Shown: positions 34,180 through 44,470, counted from the stretch's first letter. The stretch is 64,000 nt of DNA from Pandoraea oxalativorans (GCF_000972785.3 NZ_CP011253.3:1240001-1304000), one strand, 5' to 3'. A program made the numbers and translations. Notes: generated by a model from the letters alone, not told the origin.

Positions 34180-36399
34180 ATGTCCTCCGCTTCTTCCTCC
34201 GCGTCGCCCAACGGTGCGTCGTCGTCGCCCGATGCCGCCGGGACGCTCACTTTTGCGCAGGCGATTGCGCTGGCGAATTCGCATTGGCAAGCCGGACAGG
34301 CGGCACAGGCCGAAACGCTGTGCCGACGTGTACTGGATGCCGCTCCCGAACACCCCGACGCGCACTATCTGTTGGGCCTGATGGCGCATGCCTACGGCAA
34401 GCGCGACATGGCGATCGAGCATCTGCAAGCCACTTGTCGGGCACCCGGTGTGCATGCGGCATGCTGGTCCGATCTCGCGGAGATGTATCGCCAGGCGGGG
34501 CGTCTGACGGACGCCGTGGCGGCGGGGCGTCGCGCCGTCGAAATCGATCCCGCGTTCGCGCCCGGATGGAACAACCTGGGCATCGCATTGCAGGAATCCG
34601 GTCAGCTCGAACAGAGCATGGCGTGTTTGACGCGCGTGGGGGACCTTCAGCCGGGGTCGGCGGATGCGCAGAACAACCTGGGGAATACCGCGCGACTGCT
34701 GGGGCATTTCGACGTGTCCGAAGCGCATTATCGGCGCGCGTTGGAACGTGATCCCCAGCGTGCCGATACGCATAGCAATCTGGCGTCGCTGTTGAGCTTG
34801 CAGAAACGGTTCGACGAGGCAGCGGAACTGGCGTGCCGGGCCATTGAAATATCTCCCAATTTTGTCGACGCCTATCGGAATCTGGCCGATATCGAACTCT
34901 CGCGCGGCAATGTCGCGGCGGCGTTGCAAGTCGTTGAGGTGATGTCGGCATTCGCCGCGCAGCACCCATCGACGTTGACGGCACGCGCCGGCGTGCTGCG
35001 TCTGGTCGGACGCCTCGACGAAGCGCTCGTCAGTGCGCGAGCCGCCGCCGGGTTGCTGCCTCAAAGCACCAACGTGCAGGCGGCGCTGGCGGCGGTCGAA
35101 GCGGATATCGCGAGACGTGATGCCTGCGAGGCACCCGACGCGCAGGCGTCGCAGATCTCGCAGGTATCGCAGATGTCGCAAGCGGGTACGTCGCACGATC
35201 GCGCATCCGTTCATCAAGCGGCTTCAGAGCGCATCGCGGCGCAGGATTTCGAAGGCGCGGAGGCGTTGCTGCGCGATGTCGTGGCGGCAGGCGCTGCGCC
35301 CATGTCGATGTGGCGTCTGCTCGCGATGGCCTTGCGCGCGCAAGGTAAAGCCGAGGCTGGTCGTGACGTGCTGGCGATGCTCGCGCGTCAGGTCCCCGGC
35401 GACTTGTCCAACCGATTCGATCTGGCCGAATCGCTGCTTCTGCTGGGCGATTTCGAGCGAGGCTGGCAAGAGTACCGCTATCGCTACAGCCTCGAACACA
35501 CGCAGTCGATTGAGCGCAAAGTCCAGCGTCCGCGTTGGAACGGCCAGCCGATTCCGGGACAGACGTTGCTTATCCACGACGAGCAGGGATACGGCGATAC
35601 GTTCCAGTTCATGCGCATGGCGCGGTGGGCACGCGAGCGCAGTCAGGCGCGAGTGATCTTCGAAGTGAATCCCGAAACGTTGTCGATTGCCCGCCGGATG
35701 TGGGGCGAGGCGGACATCGTCGGACGCGGCACGCTGCCGGTCACCTTCGACCAGCATTGCGAACTGATGAGCCTGCCGATGGCGATGGGTCTCAAACTCA
35801 CCGATTTGCCGGGCGATGTCGGTTATCTCAGTGCGGATCCCGAGCGCATCGCCCACTGGCGTGCCCGCCTGACTGACGTTCCCCGGCCGTGGGTCGCGAC
35901 AGTCTGGGCCGGACGCCCGGAGCATGTGAACGACAGCAATCGGTCCGTATCGCTCGATCAGTTGGCGCCGCTCGGGGCCAGTGGCGCAACGTTCCTCTCG
36001 ATCCAGAAGGGACCGGCGTCGTCGCAGGCGCAAACGCCGCCGGAAGGTATGAAGATGGTGTCGTTGAGCGACGAGATCCGCGACTTCGAGGACACCGCAG
36101 CGATTCTGCATCTCGCCGATTTGCTGATTTCGGTCGATTCGTCCCCGGTGCATCTGGCCGGCGGGATGGGGCGGCCGGTCTGGGTGCTGCTGCCGTTTGT
36201 CCCCGACTGGCGCTGGTTGCTCGGTCGCGACGATTCGCCCTGGTATCCGGGGATGCGATTGTTCCGTCAGCAGACACGCTCACAATGGTCGCCCGTCATC
36301 GACCGGATGGCCGTGGCCCTGAAGCAGTTTGTTGCCGCGTGGCGGCACCAGAGGCACGAGAGGCACGAAAGACATGATGGCGCACAACCCGAAGCGTAA
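34180..36399 (+). CDS. TPR protein with C-terminal glycosyltransferase-like domain
   Basis: 739 residues. A Ser-rich start is followed by about eight tetratricopeptide repeats in residues 25-300 (PDAHYLLGLMAHAYGKRDMA, AFAPGWNNLGIALQESGQLE, ADTHSNLASLLSLQKRFDEA). A linker with a QISQVSQMSQ repeat leads to a second TPR set, then a GT9/OGT-like domain with IHDEQGYGDTFQFMRMARW and DLLISVDSSPVHLAGGMGRPVW. The architecture occurs in proteins that modify surface polysaccharide or proteins. A GTG at 34138 is also open. The C-terminal tail has an Arg-His-Glu repeat and overlaps the next gene by 26 bp. Confidence 0.85.
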   Translation: MSSASSSASPNGASSSPDAAGTLTFAQAIALANSHWQAGQAAQAETLCRRVLDAAPEHPDAHYLLGLMAHAYGKRDMAIEHLQATCRAPGVHAACWSDLAEMYRQAGRLTDAVAAGRRAVEIDPAFAPGWNNLGIALQESGQLEQSMACLTRVGDLQPGSADAQNNLGNTARLLGHFDVSEAHYRRALERDPQRADTHSNLASLLSLQKRFDEAAELACRAIEISPNFVDAYRNLADIELSRGNVAAALQVVEVMSAFAAQHPSTLTARAGVLRLVGRLDEALVSARAAAGLLPQSTNVQAALAAVEADIARRDACEAPDAQASQISQVSQMSQAGTSHDRASVHQAASERIAAQDFEGAEALLRDVVAAGAAPMSMWRLLAMALRAQGKAEAGRDVLAMLARQVPGDLSNRFDLAESLLLLGDFERGWQEYRYRYSLEHTQSIERKVQRPRWNGQPIPGQTLLIHDEQGYGDTFQFMRMARWARERSQARVIFEVNPETLSIARRMWGEADIVGRGTLPVTFDQHCELMSLPMAMGLKLTDLPGDVGYLSADPERIAHWRARLTDVPRPWVATVWAGRPEHVNDSNRSVSLDQLAPLGASGATFLSIQKGPASSQAQTPPEGMKMVSLSDEIRDFEDTAAILHLADLLISVDSSPVHLAGGMGRPVWVLLPFVPDWRWLLGRDDSPWYPGMRLFRQQTRSQWSPVIDRMAVALKQFVAAWRHQRHERHERHDGAQPEA

Positions 36400-37261
36400 C
36401 CGCTCGGCGCGCCTCTCCCGCTGGGCGCGCCGGGTTATGGTGCCGGGCATCTGCGGTATCGCCTTGCTGAGCGCCGGCTGCGCAAGTCTCGATCGCAACG
36501 CCCATGCCGACGCGATGGCGTCTGCGGCGGGACTCAAGCGAGAGGTTGTCGCCGGTGGCGATTTTCACCTGACTGTGTTTTCGCGTATCACACGTGCGGA
36601 CAAGCCGTTACGGATCTACATCGAGGGCGACGGCCTGGCGTGGGTGTCCCGCTCGGAGCCGTCGCTCGACCCGACGCCTGTGGCGGCCACCGGGTTAGCG
36701 CTGGCGGCGGCGGACGCGTCCGCCAACGTCGCGTATCTGGCGCGGCCTTGCCAGTTCACGCCGATGCAGGAAGAGCCGCGTTGTGGCGTCACTTACTGGA
36801 CGGGCAAGCGATTCGCACCTGAAGTGATCGATGCGATGGATGCGGCTGTCGGTCGGTTAGCCGCACGCGTCCCCCGACAGCCGCTGGAGTTGGTCGGCTA
36901 CTCCGGTGGTGGGGCCATTGCTGTGCTGATCGCGGCACGTCGGCGCGACGTGATGTCATTGCGCACGGTCGCGGGCAATCTGGATGTCGAATACGTCAAT
37001 CGACTGCACCGCGTATCGAGCATGCCCGCGTCGCGCAATCCCATGGAAATTGCCCGGCAGGTCGCCGACATCGCGCAGATTCATTTCAGCAGTGCTCAGG
37101 ACACGGTCGTGCCCCCGGAAGTGGCGGCGCGCTTTGCCACGGCGGTGGGTGGGACGTGTGTTTCGACATCCGTTGTGACGGGGCTGGCTCATGATGGCGA
37201 ATGGGCTTCGCGCTGGGCGGCGTTACTCGGACAGACGCCGGTCTGTACCGCATCGCGTTAG
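36374..37261 (+). CDS. Lipoprotein with alpha/beta-hydrolase fold
   Basis: 295 residues. A lipobox (IALLSAGC, lipidated Cys about residue 36) follows a basic N-terminus. The mature domain has an oxyanion segment IYIEGDGLAW, a nucleophile elbow GYSGGG and a late His in GLAHDGEW. This suggests an envelope-anchored serine esterase or lipase-like enzyme of unknown substrate. It starts inside the end of the TPR gene, so the two are co-translated. Confidence 0.8.
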   Translation: MMAHNPKRNRSARLSRWARRVMVPGICGIALLSAGCASLDRNAHADAMASAAGLKREVVAGGDFHLTVFSRITRADKPLRIYIEGDGLAWVSRSEPSLDPTPVAATGLALAAADASANVAYLARPCQFTPMQEEPRCGVTYWTGKRFAPEVIDAMDAAVGRLAARVPRQPLELVGYSGGGAIAVLIAARRRDVMSLRTVAGNLDVEYVNRLHRVSSMPASRNPMEIARQVADIAQIHFSSAQDTVVPPEVAARFATAVGGTCVSTSVVTGLAHDGEWASRWAALLGQTPVCTASR

Positions 37262-37339
37262 GTTCACGTTAGGTTCGCGATGGCGCGGCGTCCGAGCGGA
37301 GCACGTCGGTCCTACGCTGCCACGCCGATTCGCATGCCA

Positions 37340-38203
37340 TTACGTTTCGCGAACCAGTGCGGTAATCGCGTCGAGCAGCGTGACGTCTCCGCGCATGACA
37401 TGCTGACCATTGTCGCGAAACTTGAAAGTGCCGTCGTTGAACCCGTCGAGCATCTGGATGCGCGGCAGCGGGTTGCGCATGCCTTGCGCCCGGAACAGCG
37501 GGTCCCAACCCGCGCGCGGTACGGCCTCGGCGCGCACGTCTCGCACGAGGGCGCGTGCCAACGCAGCGGCGATGTCGTCCGGTGAGTAACGCTCCGGGCC
37601 TTCGATTTCCCAGATACGTTCGCCGTCGAAATCTTCCTGCATCGCACGCGCGGCGAAATGGCCGGCGTCGTTCGTCGACACCATCGGAACGGCGCGGTCC
37701 ACCGGCGCGAGATAACTGGGAAGCTCGCCACGCTCCCGGGCGGGCGCGATGTCCCACGCGAAGTTCTCCATCAACCATGCAGGCCGCAGGAAGGTCACGG
37801 GTGAGCGGACGTCACGCACCGCCTCTTCGAACAGACGCAGCGCGGTAATCAGGCTGGGCGTCTCGCAATCTGCGCCGATGCTCGACAGGCACACGACGCG
37901 CCCGGGGTTCGTGGCGTCGAGTGCTTTGACGATGGCGTCGATCAGGTGCCGCGCGTGGGAGAAGTCGGGTTCCGGGTCGGCGTTCGGCGGGAGCATGACG
38001 AAGACGACCTCGCTGCCGCGAAAGGCGTTGGTCAGCGCATCGGCGTCGCCGTTCTCGGCAACGGCAATCTCGCCGCCAAGTGTGGCCCATCGGCTCGACT
38101 TGACGGGGTCCTGAACGATGGCCCGCAGTGGCAGCCCGGCCGTGAGCAGATCGTGTCCGATCACGCCGCCAACGCGACCCGTGATACCCATTACGGTGTA
38201 CAT
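37340..38203 (-). CDS. NmrA-like NAD(P)-binding protein
   Basis: 287 residues. N-terminal Rossmann motif YTVMGITGRVGGVIGHDLL, then the atypical-SDR pattern AVAENGDADALTNAFRGSEVVFVMLPP and CLSSIGADCETPS. The family includes NmrA regulators and NAD(P)H:quinone reductase-like QOR2 proteins. ATG at 38203 has AGGAG five bases upstream and is preferred over the in-frame GTG at 38209. Monocistronic and of unknown role. Confidence 0.85.
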   Translation of the reverse strand: MYTVMGITGRVGGVIGHDLLTAGLPLRAIVQDPVKSSRWATLGGEIAVAENGDADALTNAFRGSEVVFVMLPPNADPEPDFSHARHLIDAIVKALDATNPGRVVCLSSIGADCETPSLITALRLFEEAVRDVRSPVTFLRPAWLMENFAWDIAPARERGELPSYLAPVDRAVPMVSTNDAGHFAARAMQEDFDGERIWEIEGPERYSPDDIAAALARALVRDVRAEAVPRAGWDPLFRAQGMRNPLPRIQMLDGFNDGTFKFRDNGQHVMRGDVTLLDAITALVRET

Positions 38204-38260
38204 AGTCACTCCTCACGCGCAGTAACGTTGCCGTAAAAGTAACACGGTATCGCGGTCGTC

Positions 38261-39604
38261 TCACAAATGCATCAGGTCGGCGGATGGCTGCGTCGCTGCG
38301 GACGGGCCGCGCCGTGCATTGAGCAGTGCCGCGCCGGCGTCAGCCAGACGCACGGCCTCTCTCGCGCGCTCGCACATGTCGCGCTCATAGGCGGTGATGG
38401 CTTGCCAGAGCGGCACATGGCCATCGGCGACCGTGCGCAGATGCCGGGTCAGTTGCGCGGCGTCGCGCAACGCCGTGTTTGCGCCAAGCCCCCCGGCGGG
38501 GCTCATCGCGTGGACCGCATCGCCCAGCCCGACCACACCGTCGATTTGCCAGGGCAGCGGGCTGGCGGTGCTGCGCACGGGCGACACGCGGACCGTTTCG
38601 GGCACCGCGTGCGAGAACAGCGAGCCTAGATGCGGGTGCCACGACTGGGCCATCGATTCGATGCGCGCGAGCGGCATAGTGTCCGGCATTTCCGCACAGG
38701 TGTATGCAGGGCCGAGCAGCGTTCGCGACGGACCGATGAACGCCCAGTACAGGTAATCGGAGACCGGGGTGAGCGGCATTTCGCCGGGCGTGCGCACTGT
38801 CGACGGCGTCGGCGGTACGGTATCGCCACGCTGCGCGCGACGAAACAGCATCGCCTCGACGATGACGGCGAACCCGTCGGCAAACACGACGGTGCTGCCT
38901 TCCATCGTGGTGGCCTCGCCGTGGGCGTCCATCAGCACGAGCAGGGCGGTCGACAGCGGCGTGAGGCCGTAGATGCAGACGTCGCCCGTCTCGCGAGGGG
39001 CCATGCCCGGCAACACATATTCGCGAACGCGGGACTGAGTGCCGTCTGCCGCAATCACGAGTCCCGGCAAACTGTGCGTGCCGTCGTCGAAATGGGCGAC
39101 GCGGCGGCCGTCGGCAATCGTGGTCGTGCGCGAGAACGATTTGCCGAAATGCACGCGATCGAGAATGCCGTCGAGCAGAATTTCACGAAGCGTCTGGCGA
39201 TGGACGCTGACGTCGCCCGGGATGTCGGGCGCATGCGGCGTCGGGCGCGCGGCGCCGGTCGTCGTGCGCTGGCGATGGTCGGTGACGGCCGAATCGGTAT
39301 GTGCGTCGTGCCAGCTGGGCGGCAAGACGACCTTGGCGTCTTCGAGTTGCGGAGTGACGAATCGCCCACCGGTCCGCGCGACGGCCGCGCGCTCGCGAAC
39401 GCGGTCGATGCCGCCGTCGGGCAGGCATTCGGTCAGGGCGTCGAGTCCGTTGGCGTCGATGCGCAGGCGATAGCCCTGGAAGCGGGCGTCGGGCGCGGGG
39501 TCCCGCTCGTAGACATCGAACGAAATTCCCGCGCGGCGCAGGCCCTGCGCCAGGCACAGGCCGCCCAGACCCGCGCCGATGATGTTGACGTGCAAGACAG
39601 ACAT
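38261..39604 (-). CDS. FAD-dependent monooxygenase (UbiH/TetX-like)
   Basis: About 447 residues. FAD motif VNIIGAGLGGLCLAQGLRRAG, Arg-bearing VHRQTLREIL segment, DG motif VIAADGTQSRVREYV and GD motif VVGLGDAVHAMSPAGGLGANTALRDA. It is a class A flavoprotein hydroxylase probably acting on a polyketide, drug or aromatic compound. Start is uncertain: ATG at 39604 sits next to the FAD motif, ATG at 39652 adds 16 residues. Divergent from the AraC gene. Confidence 0.85.
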   Translation of the reverse strand: MSVLHVNIIGAGLGGLCLAQGLRRAGISFDVYERDPAPDARFQGYRLRIDANGLDALTECLPDGGIDRVRERAAVARTGGRFVTPQLEDAKVVLPPSWHDAHTDSAVTDHRQRTTTGAARPTPHAPDIPGDVSVHRQTLREILLDGILDRVHFGKSFSRTTTIADGRRVAHFDDGTHSLPGLVIAADGTQSRVREYVLPGMAPRETGDVCIYGLTPLSTALLVLMDAHGEATTMEGSTVVFADGFAVIVEAMLFRRAQRGDTVPPTPSTVRTPGEMPLTPVSDYLYWAFIGPSRTLLGPAYTCAEMPDTMPLARIESMAQSWHPHLGSLFSHAVPETVRVSPVRSTASPLPWQIDGVVGLGDAVHAMSPAGGLGANTALRDAAQLTRHLRTVADGHVPLWQAITAYERDMCERAREAVRLADAGAALLNARRGPSAATQPSADLMHL

Positions 39605-39720
39605 GATTTCGATGGGCCGTCCCGAGGCGGCCGGCAGTGGCACTTCGCTCATTGTCTGTGCGCTGCGCCGTGACCTGATAACATCGTTTGGTCATTAAAC
39701 AATGCAAATCGGACAAACGT

Positions 39721-40617
39721 ATGGGCAGCCATTATTCCGACCTATCTCGCGCGAGGCCCGAAGAGGGACTGCTGCGGCTCGACGACTCGCCGTTCGCCCG
39801 CTACAAGCCGAACGACCGGCCCGACGGCCCGCCGGTATGGGCCTTCGGCGGGAGCGATCATGATCCAAGTCTGTTCAGGATCGGCACGCGGGAGCTGGAC
39901 TGGCATTCGCATGTCCGGGGCCAATTGTTCTGCATTCACTCGGGACTCGTTCAGGCGCATACGCCTTTCGGCGCGTGGGTGTTGCCGCCCTACCGTGCGG
40001 GATGGATTCCACCCGGCCTGACGCACCGTGTGTCGTTATCCGGTGTGGTGAGCGGGTGGATCGTGCTGGTCGCGCCGTCGGCCGCCACGGCGTTGCCGTC
40101 CACCCCCTGTGTCGTGGGCGTGTCGGAGTTGCTGGCGGCCCTTGTCAAACGGGCGGCGTCGTGGGCGACACGCGAGGTGCTGACGGAGGAGGAAACGCGC
40201 CTGGCGCAGGTGCTGGTCGACGAGATCGCGCGGGCGCCCGCCGAACCGCTCGGGCTGCCGATGCCGACCGACGCACGCGTGGTGCGCGTGGCGCGTGCCG
40301 TGCTCGACGATCTTGGCGGACAGGCCTCGCTGGAGGCGCTGGCGCAGCATGCCGGGATGTCGTCGCGCACGGCGCGGCGCTTGTTTGTGGCCGAGACGGG
40401 GATGGGATTCACGCAGTGGCGGCAACAGGCGCGTCTGGTGAGTGCGCTGGAGCGGCTGGCAAACGGCGAGCCGGTCGGCACGATTGCCGACTCGCTCGGG
40501 TACTCGACCCCCAGCAATTTCATCGCCATGTTCCGCCGTGCCTTCGGTGAATCGCCGGGCCGCTATTTCCGTCAGGTGGGGCCGCGTGTACAGGCGGGTG
40601 ACGAGGAGGGGGCATGA
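39721..40617 (+). CDS. AraC-family transcriptional regulator
   Basis: 298 residues. N-terminal cupin domain ([45 protein letters not shown] pattern) followed by a double HTH ([38 protein letters not shown], and [32 protein letters not shown]). This cupin-first layout is that of NimR/YdeO-like repressors. It is divergent from the monooxygenase (116 bp) and overlaps the next gene by 4 bp, so it probably controls both. An ATTAAAC/GTTTGGT half-palindrome at about 39686-39702 may be its operator. Confidence 0.92.
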   Translation: MGSHYSDLSRARPEEGLLRLDDSPFARYKPNDRPDGPPVWAFGGSDHDPSLFRIGTRELDWHSHVRGQLFCIHSGLVQAHTPFGAWVLPPYRAGWIPPGLTHRVSLSGVVSGWIVLVAPSAATALPSTPCVVGVSELLAALVKRAASWATREVLTEEETRLAQVLVDEIARAPAEPLGLPMPTDARVVRVARAVLDDLGGQASLEALAQHAGMSSRTARRLFVAETGMGFTQWRQQARLVSALERLANGEPVGTIADSLGYSTPSNFIAMFRRAFGESPGRYFRQVGPRVQAGDEEGA

Positions 40618-41759
40618 GCCCGCAAGAGGTGGCGTCGCCGCCTTGGTCATCTTCTCCCTCGCCGTCCTCGTCGCCCTCGTCGCCCTCAGCAAGGCGCGTC
40701 GATACGCTTGTGATCGGTGGCGGACAATCCGCGCTGGCGACGGCGTACTTCCTGCGCCGATGGCAGGTGAACTATCAGGTGCTCGACGATCAGCCGGCTG
40801 CGGGCGGCGCATGGCAACGCGCGTGGGCGTCGTTGCAACTTTTTTCGCCCGCGCAATGGTCGTCGCTGCCAGGGCGGCCCATGCGCGGTGGCGAGACGCA
40901 TTACCCGTCGAGAGATGAGGTGGTGACGTATTTGCGTGAGTACGAAGCGCGTTATGAAGTGCCGGTGTTGCGTCCCGTGAGCGTGACGAACGTTGTTGCA
41001 CAGGCAGACGGGTTGCACGTGAGTACCGATCGCGGCGACTGGCTGGCCCGCACGGTCGTCAGCGCGACGGGGTCGTGGCGTTCGCCGTACGTGCCGTCCT
41101 ATCCGGGGCAGGAGGCGTTCGGCGGACTTCAGATGCATTCGGCGCAATACGCCGACGCACAGGGGCTGCACGGGCGGCGTGTGCTGGTCGTCGGTGGTGG
41201 CAATTCAGGGGCGCAGATCTATGCCGAAGTGTCGCGGGTGAGCGAGGCGACCTGGGTCACGCTGAGTCCGCCGTCTTACTTGCCGGACGACGTCGACGGG
41301 CGCGTGCTGTTCGAACGTGCAACGGCACGCTGGCAGGCCTCGCAGCACGGCATGCCCGACCCGTATCCCGACAGCGGGCTGGGACACATCGTCATGGTCC
41401 CGTCGGTGTGTGAGGCGCGCTCGCGTGGGGTGCTGCACACAGTGCGTCCATTCGCGCGATTCGTCGGGGACGGTGTCGTCTGGGAAGACGGGACGCATAC
41501 GCCGGTCGATGTCGTCATCTGGTGCACCGGATTCCGGCCTTCGCTGGGGCATCTGCGCGGTCTGGGCATCGCGCAGACCGATGGGCGGATTCGCGTCGCT
41601 GGAACGAGGAGCGTCGATGAACCCAGACTGTGGCTCGTTGGCTACGGCGAGTGGACGGGGTATGCGTCGGCGACCCTGATCGGCGTGATGCGAAGCGCGC
41701 GGGCGACGGCCCAAGAGATCGTCACCCACCTCGCTGCGCCTGCGTCCGCGACTACGTAG
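40614..41759 (+). CDS. Flavin-containing monooxygenase-like NAD(P)-binding oxidoreductase (ArsO/CzcO-like)
   Basis: 381 residues. FAD motif [20 protein letters not shown], then a Trp-rich [21 protein letters not shown], a second nucleotide-binding motif [17 protein letters not shown], and a late ATG-type motif [14 protein letters not shown]. The layout is that of class B-like monooxygenases found with arsenic or metal genes. A Ser/Pro-rich repeat occupies residues 10-27. A strong GGAGG ribosome-binding site and an ATGA overlap couple it to the AraC gene. Confidence 0.87.
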   Translation: MSPQEVASPPWSSSPSPSSSPSSPSARRVDTLVIGGGQSALATAYFLRRWQVNYQVLDDQPAAGGAWQRAWASLQLFSPAQWSSLPGRPMRGGETHYPSRDEVVTYLREYEARYEVPVLRPVSVTNVVAQADGLHVSTDRGDWLARTVVSATGSWRSPYVPSYPGQEAFGGLQMHSAQYADAQGLHGRRVLVVGGGNSGAQIYAEVSRVSEATWVTLSPPSYLPDDVDGRVLFERATARWQASQHGMPDPYPDSGLGHIVMVPSVCEARSRGVLHTVRPFARFVGDGVVWEDGTHTPVDVVIWCTGFRPSLGHLRGLGIAQTDGRIRVAGTRSVDEPRLWLVGYGEWTGYASATLIGVMRSARATAQEIVTHLAAPASATT

Positions 41760-41922
41760 AACCGAAAGCACAGCGCTGCGGGATAGAGTGGTTCTCATGC
41801 AGTGACGGACGCGAGCGTAGCGGAGCCGGACGATCGCAAAAAAGCCGCATTTTTTCGCACGAAAGCGCCGTCACTGCACATCGTTTATCCAACGCGTCGA
41901 CGCCTGCGAGGTGAGGGCGACG

Positions 41923-42357
41923 ATGCGACAGAAGGTGCAGATGAAGATGGGAACACTCCGGAAAATTGATTCACGTATTACACGGTTCAAAGCAGGGCAC
42001 GCGGATGCCCGGCACAAGCACGACGAGATGCGGTTGCATGAAAGAATCGCGTCGGTCGAGGCAATGCTTCCGACCTTGGCGACCAAGGAAGATCTCGCGA
42101 GGGAGATCGGCACGGTTCGTGCCGAGATACACCGCGAAGCTGGCGGCCTCAGAATCGAGATGCATCAGAAGTTCGGCAAAGTGCGCAGCGAAATAGCAGG
42201 CGAGATCGCGTCGGTAAGATCGGATGTGCATGCGCTGGGTATCGGGTTACATCGCGAACTACATGCGCTCACTTGGCGGCTGGTCGGCACGATCGTGACG
42301 GTCGGCACGGCGCTCGTCGCCGCGACGCACTTTCTCTCGAAGATCAACCCGCCGTAA
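41923..42357 (+). CDS. Coiled-coil, single-TM small protein
   Basis: 144 residues. The central part (about residues 20-105) is a charged helical coiled coil with repeated E-I-x2-V-R/E-x-H patterns. It is followed by one C-terminal membrane helix (LVGTIVTVGTALVAATHFL). The arrangement resembles DUF1640/XhlA-like phage or stress proteins, but the family is uncertain. AGGG lies upstream of ATG 41923; an in-frame GTG at 41911 is possible. Confidence 0.65.
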   Translation: MRQKVQMKMGTLRKIDSRITRFKAGHADARHKHDEMRLHERIASVEAMLPTLATKEDLAREIGTVRAEIHREAGGLRIEMHQKFGKVRSEIAGEIASVRSDVHALGIGLHRELHALTWRLVGTIVTVGTALVAATHFLSKINPP

Positions 42358-42486
42358 TCGCCAGGATTGCCACGTCGTGGCGACGCCGACGTGGCGCGCA
42401 CCCAAAGGGCGGGATCGCCGACACGGTTTGCTAGCCACGCGCTGGGGCTGCTGCTCGTGCAACCTTTTCAGATCGTCTGCCGACAC

Positions 42487-42516
42487 GGACGGCCCGCCAC
42501 AAACGGCGGGTCGTCC
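42487..42516. terminator. Hairpin between convergent genes
   Basis: A 12-bp stem (GGACGGCCCGCC with its complement, one G-T pair) and a 6-nt loop lie between a rightward stop at 42357 and a leftward stop at 42524. No T-tract follows, so termination is only probable. Confidence 0.55.
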
Positions 42517-42523
42517 GCCGCGA

Positions 42524-42844
42524 CTAGCCCATGAGTTTGGGCCGCTCGCCGGGGCCTGGCGAATGAAGTACGCGGCACGGACTGACGAACTTGTCGCACG
42601 CCACTGCGGCTTGCGCGAACGTTTCGAAATAGATCGCGTGATCGTCGTCGGTGACGTGCGCTTTTTCAATTTCCGAAGCCGTTTCGTTCCACGCCAATCC
42701 CAGATATTTCCCGTGCTCATAAAACCAAACTACGTAACCTTGTCGGGCTAGCGATTTCGGCACGGTCAGTGTTTTGCAGCGCTTGCGATTCTTCTTAACG
42801 ACGTCGCTGCGCTTCTCGGTCTTCGCGTCCTTAGAAGCGTTCAT
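42524..42844 (-). CDS. Hypothetical protein
   Basis: 106 residues, family not recognised. A Lys/Arg-rich N-terminus (KKNRKRCKTLTVPKSLARQ) is followed by GYVVWFYEHGKYLGLAWNETASEIEKAHVTDDDHAIYFETF. The basic start could bind nucleic acid. Start at 42844 has GGGAGA upstream. It marks the left part of the accessory region. Confidence 0.55.
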   Translation of the reverse strand: MNASKDAKTEKRSDVVKKNRKRCKTLTVPKSLARQGYVVWFYEHGKYLGLAWNETASEIEKAHVTDDDHAIYFETFAQAAVACDKFVSPCRVLHSPGPGERPKLMG

Positions 42845-43429
42845 GAAGGTCTCCCATAAATGTACGGTTAGGGTGTTTTCATGATCGCAGGCGTGAAGTG
42901 ACGTGAGTTTCAGCATCGTCCGAATCGTTCCACCTGATCGCTGTCACGCGTAACGCTTCAGCGCTTTTCCCAATTGAATACGAAAACCCTGTGAGCGCGT
43001 CGATCCATGTGCTACGCGGTGTTCCGCGCGTCACGAGACATTTGACCCGGACTGTGCGGCATTCGACGCGAGGTCTCCGCGCTATCAACCGATTCGGAAA
43101 TTACGTGGTGTCGAGGCGACGGCTACTCGATTGCCCAGCCGTAGCGAACGGACCCGATGAGGTTGTCACGTGGGATATGCAATGAGCGAACCATAGAATC
43201 GGCATTCCTCGTTGTGCGTATAGCCTAAGGACATAAAACATCGTTCAGCGGGGCTCTTCTCGAAATGCCGATGCCGTTGCAATGACGGCGGGGACACATG
43301 GCGATCTCGCCGCAAGGCGAAGCTCGGAGAGAAATAGGGTCATCGAACAGGTTGAGACCAGATATCTCCGAGTTCAAAAAAGTCGTCGCATCATGAAAAT
43401 TCTGTCTTTTCCCCCACGTATTTCCGTGG
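42845..43429. other. 585-bp stretch without a supported gene
   Basis: No open frame here looks coding. Base composition is less GC-rich than the neighbourhood. It may hold the promoters of the divergent flanking genes. A short frame from ATG 43393 (MKILSFPPRISVDDVVLPSL) runs into the next gene in another frame and could be its displaced N-terminus. Confidence 0.4.
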
Positions 43430-44191
43430 ATGACGTTGTATTGCCGAGCTTGCGCCGTGATGGTAAACACGCAGGACATGGCGAATGTTGCTGCGGTGTT
43501 TCGCAGCGGTGGCATGCAGGTCGAGGCGAAGGACGGGACACACAGGCAAGTCCTGCCTGCCTTGATTGCGGACTATGTTCGATGCTCGAACGACATCGGC
43601 GGCAGTTACGAGGAGTCGGAGGCGCAGTTAAGGAAAAACGCGTTTGGCGGAAAGACGGGCGTCGACGGAGGTATTTTCGGCAGTCTTTACCGGCATGCGA
43701 ACCTCGTCGTGGCGACACATCACGCCGACTTGAACCCGGCAGGGAATTCAGGCGAAGGGCAAAAATGGATTGGTACGCTAAACAAGCTGAATCTGGTGCT
43801 GCCTTCAGCGCGACGCGCAACCTTGGGAATGGCAAGCGGGCTGATGCGTGCGCGTCCGATGGCGGGCCAATTGCCATCTCACGCGCTCGGACCTTCTCCC
43901 CGTGAAATGGATGCGACGTTGCAATCGGCGATGACGCCGGAAACGCGTCGCGCACTCACAAATGCCATGCCGGTCATCGATGGGGTGAGGCGGGACTTCT
44001 ATGCGAAAGCGCCGGACGTCCGCAAAGCGAAGGACGTCACCGTCGACGCAACGCACGTTCTGTTGGCTCGCGACATTCACGGCAGGATGAAGCGGTACTA
44101 CCACATGACCCAGGACCGGCATGCGCTGGAGAAGATTGTCGTGGTCGACGAGATGTCGGGGGCGGTGAATGTAGCGCGGGAACAGGACTGA
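43430..44191 (+). CDS. Hypothetical accessory protein (unrecognised)
   Basis: Up to 253 residues, with no family I can name. A globular middle (QVLPALIADYVRCSNDIGGSYEESE, GIFGSLYRHANLVVATHHADLN) precedes a C-terminal part with VTVDATHVLLARDIHGRMKRYYHMTQDRHALEKIVVVDE. ATG at 43460 (MVNTQDMANVAAV) is an equally good start, since neither has a clear ribosome-binding site. There is no signal peptide or membrane helix. Its location beside a T6SS PAAR operon makes a secreted effector possible, but nothing in the sequence proves that. Confidence 0.5.
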   Translation: MTLYCRACAVMVNTQDMANVAAVFRSGGMQVEAKDGTHRQVLPALIADYVRCSNDIGGSYEESEAQLRKNAFGGKTGVDGGIFGSLYRHANLVVATHHADLNPAGNSGEGQKWIGTLNKLNLVLPSARRATLGMASGLMRARPMAGQLPSHALGPSPREMDATLQSAMTPETRRALTNAMPVIDGVRRDFYAKAPDVRKAKDVTVDATHVLLARDIHGRMKRYYHMTQDRHALEKIVVVDEMSGAVNVAREQD

Positions 44192-44470
44192 GCCGTCAGA
44201 CGGGCTGAATGACTGCGGGAGCGGTTGACGGCGCTATTCGGGCTATGCGAGACGCTCATGCTGAGTTTCTCAAATGCGGGCCACAAGTGGATCTAAGTGA
44301 CTGATTCGGGGCTAGTGGCCGTCGCCCCAGCGCACGAAAAGCAGCAACTGATGCTGTGAAGTACGCGCTGGGGTAGGTATGACTGGAGTGAGTAACTGCG
44401 CAACCGTTGTCGTATCCCTTTCTACCCCTATCCAGCTTTGATGGGCGTTGGTTTCCGTTCGCGCTCGCCT

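Noticed and set aside
41845..41868. Short AAAAAA/TTTTTT hairpin after the FMO gene
   Set aside because: Stem is weak and mostly A-T with a poor GC core; not convincing as a terminator.
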